From Lucifuga dentata (Eukaryota; Chordata; Actinopteri; Ophidiiformes; Bythitidae), in NCBI GenBank assembly GCA_014773175.1, contig VXCM01002510.1:1-64000 (forward strand): 64,000 bases of DNA. The letters are read 5' to 3'. Under the pieces are notes generated by a model. That model was given only the letters and a program-made list of their open reading frames with translations, had not been told where the DNA came from and did no database searches. A program made the position numbers and the translations under genes. Position 1 is the first letter of the stretch, and every line of letters starts with the position of its first letter. Positions 38,697 to 52,500 of this stretch are shown here, piece by piece.

Positions 38697-41269
38697 TTAG
38701 GCATGTAGAGAGGGGTTGTCACAGTCGTCCTCATCAGTGACTGCAGAGTGGGTTTTGTGGGTTTTTCTTTGATGCCTGAGAATCGTAGAATGCTGCTTCA
38801 CCAAAAAACGTTTATCCGAACTGCTCTGTGAAGGAAAGACATACACATTTACAGGCACAAATATCTGAACATGCACAACACACAAAAGACATACAGATAT
38901 ACAAAAGCCAAACAAACTGGTTGCAGCATTGGCATTTCCTCATATCATTTCTGTGACTAATTCTACATATGTAGTTCTCTGGTGACATATAACTTACCAT
39001 AATCAGCATATCTTTCAGTCTTTCAATGGCCTTCTGATTGGCTCGTCCCCGTGACACATATGACGTTAAGATTATACTGAGGAATAAGAATGCGAATAAT
39101 CAGACTCAGCTGCAGAGCAGATGAAAGTTCTCCATGTCTGTTTTAAAACAGCTTGCATTCATTGGTATACATGACAGCCATTAAAATGCATACATGTATT
39201 CTTTCAAACAGGAAAAACTCAATACACTGCAAAAACAGTGTTTCTTTTCAGTTGAGAAAATCTACCAGAATGAATGTATGAACACAGCAGAATGAAGTGA
39301 ACTCATCATCTCTCTTCATACTTACATCTCAGCTAGTATGAGTGACATTGCGAAGGCCTCAGAGGCCAGATAGCGCAGAGTCGTCTGGGCCGGCCCAGGC
39401 AGACTGTCCACACACACACCTGTCACGTTAAACACAGTTTCTCCATTTCCAAATGGACCACAGGAGGAAAGTAAAGAGAACCTACAAGGTAAAGACATGT
39501 AAGAGAGAAATGAACAGCAGTGGAAATTAAGTGTACATGTCATTTTTCTGCAGCAGAGATAAAGCTGTTAAAGCTGTGTTTTACATTGAAACATGATGAA
39601 AAGTTTGGACTGCTCAACAGAAAACACACCAGAAAATAAAGCGATAAAAATGTGCTTTTGTCAGCCTCACCTAACATACAGTCAAGTTTTGCCTTGTTTA
39701 CATTTAGTATGTAGCATTTAGCATGCTAACATTAGAATGCTAATATACATACAGTTAGCAGACTAACCCAAGCACAATAGCCTGCTGTGTTAACATTAAA
39801 GGACCATACCAGCCATTTTGCATGTTTGAGCCTAATATATTCAATTTTCATACATNGTTAACATTAAAGGACCATACCAGCCATTTTGCATGTTTGAGCC
39901 TAATATATTCAATTTTCATACATATAACATTAGTGACAATCATTTCCCAAAGCATACTACTGGAATGGTGAATTTAAAAAAAAATTCCTACTTTCAAGAC
40001 CGCCATTGGTTTCTATTCATTCTGCTATGCCATTAAATCATTAAATCATTCATTAAAATCAACTTGTCAATCAATCATTAAAATCAACTTGTTGATACTT
40101 GAAACGTTCTTGGGATAGGCAATCCATTGTCACAAACAAGATGTATATATTCTATATTCAGGTTTTTTTTTTTTTTTNAGGTTTTTTTTTTTTTTTGGTT
40201 GTTTGTTTTTTAGAAGTGATGTAATTTTAGTGTTTAAGTGCAATAAAAAGCACAAAGTGAATGTATATCTCCACTAAGGGATATAGTCCCAAAAGAAGAC
40301 CTGCATTTATTGAAAAATTTAAACAACGGTGACTTCATAAGGCTGCGTAACTAATAGCAGGCAAAGCACTGATTTTTAAGGTGGGTGTATTGCTTCAATA
40401 TTTGATTTTGAAAGATTTAGAGATTTTACAAAATATCAGGAAAGCTGAAATATGGTTTTATCCTTTGGGAAATGGTTGTCAGTAATGTAACATGTATGAA
40501 AATTGAATATAGGCTCAAACATGCAAAATGGCCTGTGTGGTCCTTTAAGCTCTAAGTGCAACTGTGGCTAATAGGTTTTTTTTTTTTGGTTTTTTTTTGT
40601 GTCTCATAAAAAAGTTGTTTTAGACATTTTAAATTTTTGACCTGTTGGTGGCACGACATGAAAAGTAACCAAGTGTTTGTATCATATCTAATGGTAATCC
40701 ACTAAATAATAGATATTTCACTCTGGACCAAAGTGACGGACCAACCCTGCCATCTCTACAGCCACACACTGGCATGGCTGAAAATACATGAATAAAGAAA
40801 CAAATACTGCCCATGGGACAAAAGTCGTGTTTTGAAAGACTAACTGTAAAAGTACAACGCAAGAAAAGCAACTCAGTTACAGTAAAATGAGTGAATGGTT
40901 TTGGTGTGTGAGTTCGTACTGGTAGAGGTTGAAGCCCAATGTGGCAAGAGCCATGAGAAGACCCAGCAGCAACATGAAGTGGAACAAAACTGAGGAGCTG
41001 GAGGCTTGAAACATCCTCTGCTCTGCTACACAGCACCGGAGAACCACAAACTAAACAGTGCCACAGAGATGGACAGATGTGGGAGAAAGTTCAGAAATAC
41101 AGTTTACTGCAAAATCATAAAAGAAAATGACAGAGACCAAAAGAAACAGAAATAAAAGAGAAACATGGAAGCTACAAATTATCAAGGAAACTGTCAGAAA
41201 TCAGTTCAAACATCAGGACACATTTACCTCCTTTATATGGTATGCATGTTGCTAAAATACAATTGAAAC

Positions 41270-41325
<56 letters not shown>

Positions 41326-44300
41326 GTAATAATTGGTCTATATGATTAATTTCTGCCACCAGCAGACCTTTTTGATGTAAAATGTTGCCACCAGTGTGAC
41401 GGTCCCTATCAGAGGCAACAGAGGGCAGTAGTAGACTCCCACCCAGGACACGGTCTGACTGTGCACCAGATCGAGCACATTGAAAGGGATCAAGAAGCGT
41501 TGTTTGCCTGACAACTGAGCCAGATGGGATGAGGGGTACCTCTCCTGCAATAACCTGTCAGACAAGGAATAACAGTTTGCTTAGGAACTCCATAAAGTCT
41601 GACTTCTTAGCATAGCTTTATTTTTCCTCTTGGTTACTTTGACTGCTATGACCTCCTCTGTAAAAAGATAAAAAGCATTGATTTTTTCCATTCAAAACAA
41701 ATCAATGACTAAGAAAGGAAGCTGTGTTGATTTGAAAAAACAAACCCACTTCCTGGGGTAGTTAAAGAAGAAAGTATTGCAGAAAGTGGCAAGGAAGTTG
41801 AAGACAAAGAGCTTGTACATCTCTCTACCAAATTGGTTCTCCCAACACTGTAAGAGAAAGAGAAGAAAAAAAACATATGCTCATAAATGAAGTCAAGTAG
41901 AGTTTGTTTGTAGTCCAATATCACACACAATGTCTCAAAGGGCTTAGAAACAGTTCCTGACCCAGGCTAAACAAAGAAAGCTTAAAAACTGACAATATGA
42001 AAACATGAAATCACCTGTCAGTCACAAAACAATCAGATCAATCAAAAAATCAGCCTGAAGTACATCTCCAGCGGTTACACAAGAAAGTGTTCAGAAATTT
42101 ACTGAGTCAAAGTAATTTCACAACAATTGCAAACCTACATTCCCATTTTTTCCTGAGTAAAAGTACTGTATGTACTGTAAGTATGGACTCAATCGAAATA
42201 CTTATAGTGAAAGATCTGTCTCAAATTACTGCTGAATTAATGAGTAAACAGGATTTAAAGAAATATAAAATAATATAAATAATATTTATCTGCAAAATAA
42301 CTACTAGCAGTTACTACTAATAGCTTTTCAACAAATGTTGTGGAATTAAAAAATACAAAGTAGTATAAAATGGAGTAAGTAATGTAAATTACAACTGTAC
42401 ATTAGTGCAGTACTCACATAAATGTACTTTGTTACTCTACACAATTTTTACCATTGACTCACTTTCTGCTGGTTTGATCTGAAGAGGAAAAATAAGTAGA
42501 TTCCCAAAGAGGCCAGCTTCAGGAAGATGCTCCTGAAGAAAAAAGACGGATTTAATCCGAGGATCTATTATGTAAGAGAATTGGATCTGGATTGGACCCC
42601 CATTCATTCACGTGAAAGTTGCTCACCAAGCCCACAATGCCAAAAGAGTTTCTTCAGGTTTTGCATTTTTTTTTTCACCAATGTTGCCTACTCAATCATA
42701 GTCTAACTCTCCTTGTTGATTTGACTCGAAGCATCTTAACAAACATATTGCACCAAATGGTCCAAGTTTGAGTGACTTCTGATGTATATTGATGATGATG
42801 ATGATGATGTATGTTACTCTGATGATGTATGTTACTCTCACACATTGCACATTGCAAAATGTGCAATGTGTGAGAGAGATGGTGTGTGTTCACAGGTTTG
42901 CCTTTATTTGTTCTCCCACCTTACCTCACTAAAGTGGCATTGACCTGCATGGTGAGGGAGTAATCTTCAAAGGATGAGATTTTACGGAAGACGTGAGGGA
43001 GGAACAAGTTGACCAGGGTGATGGTGACGGGAGGGAGGTACTGCAACAACAGACTGACCAGCCTATTCTAAAGAACGACAGTGAGGCTATCAGCTATGGA
43101 AATGTGGCTAAATCCAGAGCTAAACAAAATCTAACAGTTATTCAGCACAAAAGTCTTACCGTTTGACCCGCAGACTGGGATTTATTTATGGCAAAGTGGA
43201 TGAGGTAAAAGGCTCCACCCAACAGAGTCAGAACAAGCAAGTTGAGGGTCAACCTCAGCAGGTAGAGACGTACCCGCAGTGCAAGAGTTCTCTGACCCTT
43301 GCGCAGAGAGAAATTCTGCTCTTCCAGGAACAACTGTGGATACGAAGAACGATATAGGAAGCTCTTTATCTGGCATCATCCACATGTTAAATCAGCTTCA
43401 TCACTACATGGCTAAGAATTTTATTTTTTTGGACAATAAACAACAGTGACAGTTAAATCTACGTATTACACAGTAATTCATAAAATATATGATATGAGGG
43501 TTGAGGTGTCTGGTATTAATTTACAGCTGTGCCTGGAAGAGTGATAGCTTGCATGCAGGTACTGTGTATGCTTGTGTGTGCATGTCGGATGTGTGCGTGT
43601 GAACTCACTTTGAGGTCATTTCTAATGAAACTGTGTTTGAGAGTAGCTGCAGCAGGGTCCTGGATGGTGAAGTCCCAGCCACAAAAGATCTTAAAGCTTA
43701 CATTCACACTGTAACGCTTCCCCAACATCCAGGTGTGCTTGTAGCCAACCGTCGTTCTAGAGTAAAATGTAAAAATTTACCCCAGGTGGAATACATACAT
43801 TTTGGAAACAATTGTTTGCTTTATTGTCACAATACAGTAATTTTCTAACTGACCTGTGGACCACCATGACAAGACTGAAGATGAGAATGGTCAGAATTCC
43901 AGTGAGATACAGCAGAGGTGTATTCAAGCAGGGTAAACTCAGGGAGCCACGAGTATAGAACCCAAAGAACACCGGAGAACGCTCCAGGTAGCCCTGAGTA
44001 ATTGAAAGAATAAAGATTATGTAACACACACAAACACTAATACACACATTTGAACTACATGTATTGATTTACATCAATCATCACTAGTCATAGCAGCTAC
44101 ATCTTACATCATTCCTTACCCTCACCACCTAACCTTATCCTAATTTTAATTCTAACCTTAACAATAAAGCCAAGTTTCAACCCTAAACAAGGGGGGTTTA
44201 TGTTATTGGGCAGGACTAATTGTCCCCATAATTAAAGATGAGTCTCAGTGTGATTATGTGAACAGATTTTTGTCCCCACAATTTAATGAATACTAAATAC

Positions 44301-45507
44301 ACAAACACACACATACACACAGTCATACACAGAAGTAAGCAAACTCTTACCGTTCCCAGGAAGAAGTCCAAAACTGAGTCATTGCCTGTAAAGCTCAAAG
44401 GTTCTGGAAAACCACATAAAACAAAACAATTGCATTTTCAGTGTTCTACATGTAGTTTTCTAATTTGTTTACAAAATCTTGTGTTACAGCTGACTTACCG
44501 CTGTTGTTGCCTCGGCCATAAAATGTTGTAGGCCCCAGAATGAAAGCCCATATAACACCACAGTGTAGCAGATTCAAGCAAATCAGATACCTGAGGAAAA
44601 CAAAATAGGCCTTCACGGCTATTCCGAACTTGCCTGTAACACATTGGAGAGAATTAATAGGGACAATAAAGAGCTTGGTTAAATAAATAGTACAATGCTA
44701 CTTATAGGTGTCAATGTAGCCACAAAGGCACACTAGAAGGTATTATTTCTGATGAACCATTCCAGAGACCCAACAGTAGCAGTAGGAAGTTCTTACCAAG
44801 CAGATTTCAATGAGCAGTTTGTAGGCTACAACTCCATATTGAACCAAACTTTCATACATCCCTCTTGGTATCATGAAAACCATAGTAATGCTTTCAAAAT
44901 AGAAACGCTTTCCCATAACACTGCTTTAATTAGCTCTGTGTTATAGCTAAAAGTAGCTTACAACTGATGCTTACACACACAGGGCAGAGTTGGCCTTTCA
45001 GAGTAAAATCTGTGACACTTTGAGCAGCTTTAGCCTTAGATCTAGCTCCAACCTCATTAAAGCTGTGTTTTAGAACTTTAATGGTACTGCTTACATGTTA
45101 CAAAGACAAAGAGGAAGCATCAAAGTTTTGTTCATTGCATTGCTGCCACCTTTGCTGCTCACATTGAAAATTTGCTTGATAGAAACTTCTTATTACTGGC
45201 ATCGAGACTCTGGAATAGCACATCAGAGACAACGCCATTTAGAGTCCCATTGGGGCTTGTGTCCATACAAGTCCAGATCTTTCTTACCTTCAATGGTGTG
45301 GAGAGTGTGCCGCCATGACAACAGACCTGACACAGCCTCTCCCAGCTGTTCCCACACTCTCTTCCTGCTGATGCTCTGGCTCCGCCTCCATGACTCCCAA
45401 TAACCAATATTACGTAATTGCAGCTTCCTCCTGTCCCTAAATCACAGCAAAAAAATTTAATATTTAATTTGTCCTTTCTTAACATGTTATAATATTCACT
45501 ATATTCA

Positions 45508-45570
<63 letters not shown>

Positions 45571-46570
45571 TTTCAAGGGACACAGGTATTGGAAATAGAA
45601 CATGCTGTAGGTCAGTGAATTGATAATCAGAGAAAATGTTTTGGTAGTTCTGTTGTGCTACATATTCTTTATACAGTAGGTGACACCTCAAAGAAGATGT
45701 ACAATATTAAGAATGCAGTTTTGGGACTGTGGAGTAAACTCCCTCACCTGACATTTCTCTTTGCCTGAACAGACATGGGCAGATTCCTAAGTGGCTGCAT
45801 AGATGTCTTCTCTCTAGACAGGTGGCCATGGCTTTGCTTCTCTTCTGGCTCTGAGCCACCATGGGGGCCCTGAGAGGCTTCCCCGCCACCCTGAATGCTC
45901 TGCTTGGCTCGGGCAGCTTGGACACTGGGCAGCTGGTCAAATATCTCTGTCTGATAATATTCACATGAGTCTTCAGACAGGGTGGACTGACTGCTCTCAT
46001 CTGTGGTAAGAACGACATATATGATTTCATAGTTTATGCAAATGTATTCTTTTAAGTAGCACACACTAATGTGTTGACATATTTGTATGTAACCCCTATG
46101 AGGTTGCAAGATACATTTGAGGAGTAATGTGATAATGCGATAGGAAAGAGGAAAAAATGATTTTTGTATGACAGTGTTATGTCTATTTTCCAGACTTTTC
46201 TATCATTTTTCCTTTTCTTTTGTGAAAACTAGATTGTTTTACCTCTTTGCTTCCAAAAAACCTGATAAGTTAAAATCACCCATAGACACAATAGTCACAA
46301 GCAGACATTCCAAATAAACCTAAATTTGGAAAGCACTGTAACACCATTATTATTAAAAAATAAATAAATGTTTGTTTGTGATCTTATGGTCTGTCTTGTC
46401 TTAGCCTAAATAAATAAGTGTAACCATTAGTGTTCTTCTATATACACATATATGTTGAACAAGCAAGACAAACACATACATATGAAGACAACACATGCAC
46501 AACAGCATTTGGGTTATTTTGAATTACCTGATAGGAGTCTCACAAAGCTGACAGCTCTGTGCTCCTCCAT
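38697..46570 (-). CDS. tmc8: Transmembrane channel-like protein 8 (EVER2), 16 exons
   Basis: Multi-span TMC-family protein; the human orthologue forms an ER complex with TMC6 linked to zinc homeostasis, and its loss causes epidermodysplasia verruciformis. Exons: 46570-46528, 46000-45748, 45436-45288, 44633-44499, 44403-44351, 43993-43854, 43756-43609, 43333-43160, 43067-42925, 42532-42463, 41847-41750, 41554-41368, 41050-40920, 39481-39326, 39076-38998, 38825-38697. All phases agree, giving 695 residues (human TMC8 726). Diagnostic pieces: MSVQAKRNVR before the first span, GKFGIAVKAYF, the TMC signature starting CWENQFGREMYKL at residue 437, FNVLDLVHSQTVSW, CGPFGNG in an extracellular loop, and a short polar C-terminus. 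Complete, with no defects seen. Divergent from tmc6. Confidence 0.95.
39789..39923. repeat. 67-bp direct repeat split by a single N
   Basis: Bases 39789-39855 and 39857-39923 appear identical around an N at 39856. They duplicate the left end of the following MITE; most likely an assembly join. Confidence 0.85.
39864..40548. mobile_element. TTAA-flanked MITE, copy 2
   Basis: Same family as 22959-23546. It begins TTAAAGGACCATACCAGCCA and ends GGCCTGTGTGGTCCTTTAA, with matching interior blocks. It is lengthened by a poly-T/N join at about 40161-40198 and by an extra left end before the N at 39856. It lies in the tmc8 intron between exons 40920-41050 and 39326-39481. Confidence 0.75.
41274..41322. 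repeat. (GA)n microsatellite
   Basis: About 24 GA units in a tmc8 intron. Confidence 0.95.
42835..42876. repeat. Perfect 19-bp inverted repeat, 4-nt loop
   Basis: The arms at 42835-42853 (CTCTCACACATTGCACATT) and 42858-42876 are exact reverse complements around GCAA, in a tmc8 intron. Confidence 0.9.
45510..45567. repeat. (CT)n microsatellite
   Basis: About 29 CT units in the tmc8 intron between its second and third exons. Confidence 0.95.
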
Positions 46571-49500
46571 TTTTTTCCTCTTTGATGGCAAATGTTCCGG
46601 CAAAAGTTCAAACACACAATTCCCGTATTCACTTCATATAAAAATGAAGACAAACATGACAACCTAAAAGGCAACTTCTGCAGTGACTATATGAAAAAAA
46701 AAATACTACTTCTGCATTAAACTATCCTGATTTGCATCCTGCATCCTGCTGCACCTTAACATTTACTGCCCCTGAGTACTGATCCAGAGTTAGTGTTGTT
46801 CTTCTAGTCCTGTTTGTTCAGCTCACATTCTGGCAGGTTGGAACAGATGCTAGATCTGTCCATAGCTAAACTGACTATCACTACTTTCAACTGCACTCAG
46901 GAAATCACATGACAGGATGCAGAAACAGAGTTAGTGGTTGAAATATCACAAATAGTTTCGCAACATAACAAGAAATATCCATATACATACTGAATGTGTG
47001 TGCATGCACGTGTACAGAGAATTAAATGAAGGTCATAAGTGCTTTAGATAAATAATGTAGCAGTTTAATTGAGGATGTGCTGATAGACTAAGTCAGTCTC
47101 AGAGTGGACACTTTAGAGTGCAGATTTGTGGGTAATCTTCAAGCGTTTCCTTTTACTGAAGTACTCGATGCATGGAGCTACTCCAATTTTATAAACCTAT
47201 CAGATTACTTTGTCTTTTAAATCTTTAAGTTAAAATGCTATAAACACAATTACAGCCACTAAATTTACAAATGAATCACAATTTGACATCATTTATCATT
47301 GTATTATTTTAAGGTACGTAAAGTATAGCTTGTCAATATGTCACAGCCAAAATTCCATTTTCTTCTCACATGTATCATGTATCAGCTGCCTTTTTTTTAC
47401 TGATAGGAAACCATCATGTTTTGACAGGGTAGATAAACATGAGCAATGACTACCGGTAATCATCAGGAGAGACTGGTGAATGTGTGAGAGGATGCAGCAG
47501 AAATGATCTTTCACCCACAATACCACAAAGATGTGCAAGGATTCCAGTCATTACCATTTACCAAGAAACAAGAATATACAGGTCATGCTAAAATCCATCC
47601 CAGTGTGGCTTTCATTCTGCTGCACTATTGTTTCTGTGCTTGAATTAGAGCAGCAGCAATTGTTTGTTTTTTTTTTGTTTTTTTTTGTTTTTTTTTTTTA
47701 TAGTGTCACCCAGAGAGCTGAATGACATCAACACAAAAAGACAGATCTCTACAACTATTTGATGGATAGTCGTTAACTTTGGAGCAGACATTCATGGTCC
47801 CCAGAGAATGCCTCCCAATAATCCACTAACTTTTCATTTAGCACCACCAGCAGGTCAAATTTTTCACTTTTTGAGCACTTCAATTGACAAGATACTGTAT
47901 ATCAAAGATAAATCATAAATTCTCTACAGTCACATGCTAGAATTAAGTTTCAATGCAGTACTTCCATGGTTATATATGGCTATATACTAATACATTGTTC
48001 ATACAGTATATGAACATTTCCATTTTACACAGGAAAAGTAAAATTTCACATGTTCACCTTAACATCAACACCTGTCTAGAAATTACTCAGTGTACCTTTG
48101 TGTTTACCTTCACATATGGGTTTTAAATTATTCTTTTGATAATTATTCTTTTATTGGCATAAAGGATTTTTATGCCAATAACCTCAAACACTGCTGAAAC
48201 ACACTGCAGAATGACAGCTTAGGTGAACACAGGAAAGCTCAGGAACATTGTAGTGCTGCAATACTTGTAAACTGACAGTCATTCTGTTTACTCCTCATGT
48301 TTCCTCCTTTCTTGACCATTTCCCTCTCATTATTAGGATAAAGTTAACAGATCGTCACAGATTCGAAGTTTTACCACTGGCAGTAAGTTTTTTCCCCAGC
48401 ATTCAGAACAAATTGTGTATAAATAATTTAGCCATTGTTATTAGTTGATGTTACAATTTTAGTCGAAGCTACAAACCTATTATTCGTGTATAAATTTTAG
48501 ACAGGCTATTATTTCATTGTTTACAGACAAACACCTGCAGAACAAATAAGACTGAACCACAAGTGAAATTTCTGTGGGGGTGATGCATACATTATCTAGC
48601 TGTCAGTGGAGATTAAGCGCTTTGATTGAATTAATCTGCTATCAGAATAAAGTAAGTTACCACTTCTTTTGTTAATTTGACTGAAGTCGTAGCTATCGTT
48701 TTCCTGCTGTGTGTTGAAAAGTTAAAACAGATGATTTGTGTTCACCCCTCTAAATAATGGTTTCTCCCAGTGCCTTGTTGCCCGTGTAGTCTATTTTGAC
48801 TGACAGTGAGCTGCTGCTTAAACGGGTTTGACAACTTTTTTGAATGGGTGAGTGAAGTTTTTCCTTAGCTCAGATGGAGCCAGTTGTTAAAGTGTTGTTT
48901 TGCATACTTTATCTTGTGTTTTACAACCCCACCGATAAACTTTTAACGGCTTTCTGAAGCTCATTGATAGGTTTTAAAGCTCGCTGCTTGTGGATGTCAG
49001 TGACCATAAAAGCCAGTAACTAGTGCCTATAACTAGTACACAACAATATCCCAAACTGAGGGCAGACAGGAGGTGTTCGGGGTTTGTAAAAGCTGAGAAG
49101 TTGTGTCTCTTGCATGTGTTTGTTCAGCAGAAAGCCTGCAAGCGATAATACAGAATTTGTCGGGTGACTGAGCTTTTGTCCTATATTGTGTAACATCAGG
49201 ATTTCAGGATTGTTGTTTCATGTTTCATCCCCTTTCTGTGCTTTGTCACTGGTCAGAAACTTAAGACAGACAGACAGATTCTGACGTAGTCAAAGTGAAC
49301 CTATAATTTTGTGTCTTTTCCTGGCACACACATGCAGTATTACATCGGGCCTCACAGTGCAGAGCAGTGTAATTGTGTGTGTGCATGCATGTCTGACCCT
49401 GTTAGGAGAGAGCAGAAATTTGATAATTGCATGCAGATTTTCTCCTTATTCTCAGCCTTCAGCTGCTCTTACAGCTCTGTCTTCTCTTCTTGCTCAGTAT

Positions 49501-52500
49501 CTTCGTCGCCTCTTGAAACCTCTGGCACTGTTTAGCATTTTGAATTATCTAAATCTGTATGGTGTTTGTGTCATTACTGTACACCAAGCACCATTCATGC
49601 TGAATAGTGTTGATGCTTTGATCATATTGTTGGAGTTTATTTGCCTGCTGCTGGCATTGCTGCAGGCTGTATTTGTTGTATAGGTTGAATTTCAAAAGGA
49701 CAATAAAGTCTTAAAGTTATCTAATTCATGAACTTTTCCTTCACTTTTTGTTTAGTATTGAAGTTAATTTTTTACACTTTACACTTATCTCTGTACTGAA
49801 ATACATAATATCTTCCTTTTCATTCTCTGTCTTTTGTCCCCTTTTCTAAAGTAAACAGCAGTGCTTAACTGAAAATATCAGGGTATTGAAATACAAGTCT
49901 GCTATGTTAAGCTTTGTGTCGTTGCTCCCTCTGTTGGTTTTTCTCAGTGCTCTGGGATAAACCAGTCCAGTCGAAAACTGTCAAAGTGGACAGATTCCCT
50001 TCTTCTTTCTATTCCCATATCTGTTCATATCTGCTCATAACCACCCTTTCTCCTCTTTCAACCATTCGATAAATAAACACCCATTATGTGATGTTAATCT
50101 GTGTTTTCATTTGAGGACCGGGGTGCCTTCATGCTATTGTTTAAATCTGTCATCCTTGCGTCGGTGTGTTCTTATGCTTTGGTTCCTTCTAAAATCTGTT
50201 GTCTAATAAAGTTGTAACCCAGTTTCAGCTCAATTGGAGCAAATATGTTCTGTTGTCCCACACTTTGTTTCCCCAGCATATTTTATTTGGCAGTGGTTCA
50301 TCTCACCTCTGACCTCTATCAGGCTATGTTGAGTGTTCGTTCCACCCCCTCGAAATCCTCCTCTCCCCTGACAGTCTCCGAGGACTGCTTCAACCACACA
50401 CATTAAAAAAAAGACAAAGTCATTGCAAGACCTAAGCAACACTTAACCAAATGGAGAATCACCAGCCACCCCAGCAATGCTGCATTGAGTAAAGCTGGTG
50501 TGTTAGTCTTTGTGTCCTGCACGAGGGAGAGACTGACAGCAGCAGGCACACAAAAAAGAAAAGACACTGAATAACAAATGGATGATAAAGGGAACTGGAA
50601 CATGAGATTGGAAAACAGTGGTAATGAGAAAGGTATGTTTGAGAGAGAATAAAAAGGACAACAGATGAGCACAGCAGATTGTCTTAATACAGCTTGAACA
50701 TTCAGAAGAAGGATTCATGTCTATAAAGAAATGAATGTAATAATGAGAAAATGACATTTTGGAGCCATTCAGTCAGCATGTTGGCTCATATCCAGAGCTG
50801 CACCCTGCTTCATGCATATGCTGCTGATTTCATTGACACTCTGGATAAGAACCAGAAAAGATCCAGAGACCTCCACCCTGAGTCTGCTGTTTGTAAAATA
50901 CATTCGGCTCCGTCCGTTGGTTGGTTGGTTGGCTGGTTGGCTGGTTGGTTGGTTGGTTGGTTGGCTGGCTGGTTGGCTGGTTAGTTGGTTGGTTGGTTGG
51001 TTGGTTGGTTGGTTGGTTGGCTGGCTCAAAAGGTTNGTTGGCTGGTTAGTTGGTTGGTTGGTTGGTTGGTTGGTTGGTTGGTTGGTTGGTTGGCTGGCTC
51101 AAAAGGTTCTGAACTGATTTTGATGAAACTCTGTGGAAGGTTTGGGCATGAAGAATCCATTAAATTTTGGTGCAAATCCAAGGTCAGATCCAGTCTTTTT
51201 TTTATAACCTCTTAACATTAGGAAATACAGCTTTAAAAAAAAAAAAAAAAAANTTTTTTTTTTTTTTTTTTTCTTTTCTAATGATAGACTATCAAAAGAT
51301 GCATTTTGGTCTGGATCTGGATTTTAATTAAAAAAAATATTTTATCTTGTGATAGTAAAGCAATTATTATTGTTTATACTATCATTCAGTATTATGTCAT
51401 GTAGCATCATAATAGTATACAATATACTATTTATTATTATAGCAATTTCTTCGCTTCTTCTGTCAAATCAAGACAAATTTTGTGTTTTAGCCTTGGTGGA
51501 GATATGTGCTCCAATGAGCGCCTTCTAGTTTTTATTAATTTGTCCACATCGCCCATCTCTACACACATTATGACTAAATATAATGATTAAATTAAGCAAA
51601 CACTGTTAGTTCTCATTTACCCAGTACACTTTACACTGGGCACTTAAAAACATGACTGACATGTACCTGTGATTTGTGTGGTGCTTTTATTTAGTAATAT
51701 GAGAGCATATAGGTTTGCTGTAGGATGCCCAAACTTGACAGTGTCCAACATTTTTAGTTTTTGAAGAGTTGGATCATTATTCCTATACAGAGTGAGGTAA
51801 TGTCATGTATGCCTTTTTCGTGATTATGTGCAGTTTGAAGATTTGCTGAGTGGTGAGATTAGACTCATTCAGGCTTAACTATTGAATATCCACAATATAT
51901 GAGTGAGTAGCAGCCCTACTCAGAGGCACATATAGGGAAATACACCATCTTAAACACTGAGAGTTAATGCTTTTTACTTCTTACCATTAACAGTCTTTAA
52001 TAAATGTTCTCACAACCTTGTAATGCTAAGGTATAAGCATACATATTTATCTGTGTGAGTAAATAAGCTATTTTTATAGCCCACTACAATGGCCTAAGAG
52101 CAGTCATTAAACAGAATTTATAGTTGTTTGTTTATTGTGTTTCATTCCTCTCTGCTTTGCTCCATTAAAGCAGTATTAGAATACTGGGAAAGTGGTTTTA
52201 TAGGTCACTAATGAAAATCTGGATTCAATTTCCTTGAATCTTAAATTCTCCACTAGGCTTTTTTTATGAGCTCTGTGGTCATGTTTTTAAACAAAAAGAC
52301 ATGTCTTGTTTTTGATGAACATTTACATGTAGATGTTGCATGTAACTGAGGACAGATTGTTGGATTGAAGTGTGGGTTTGCATCTGGGCTGTTGAGACAA
52401 AATTCACACAAACACAGAGAAACGGCTTCCTCTAAGCCCTGACATGAGCACTCTGTAAATTCTGACAATGCATTACTCTGTCCTAGCTGATAAATAATTC

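Noticed and set aside
49309..49683. 124-codon frame in the tmc8-tmc6 spacer
   Set aside because: It has no similarity I recognise and ordinary non-coding composition; kept only as part of the spacer note.
50812..51117. Long reading frames of WLVG repeats
   Set aside because: They are the translation of a (TTGG)n array on both strands, with an N and a duplicated block; not a gene.
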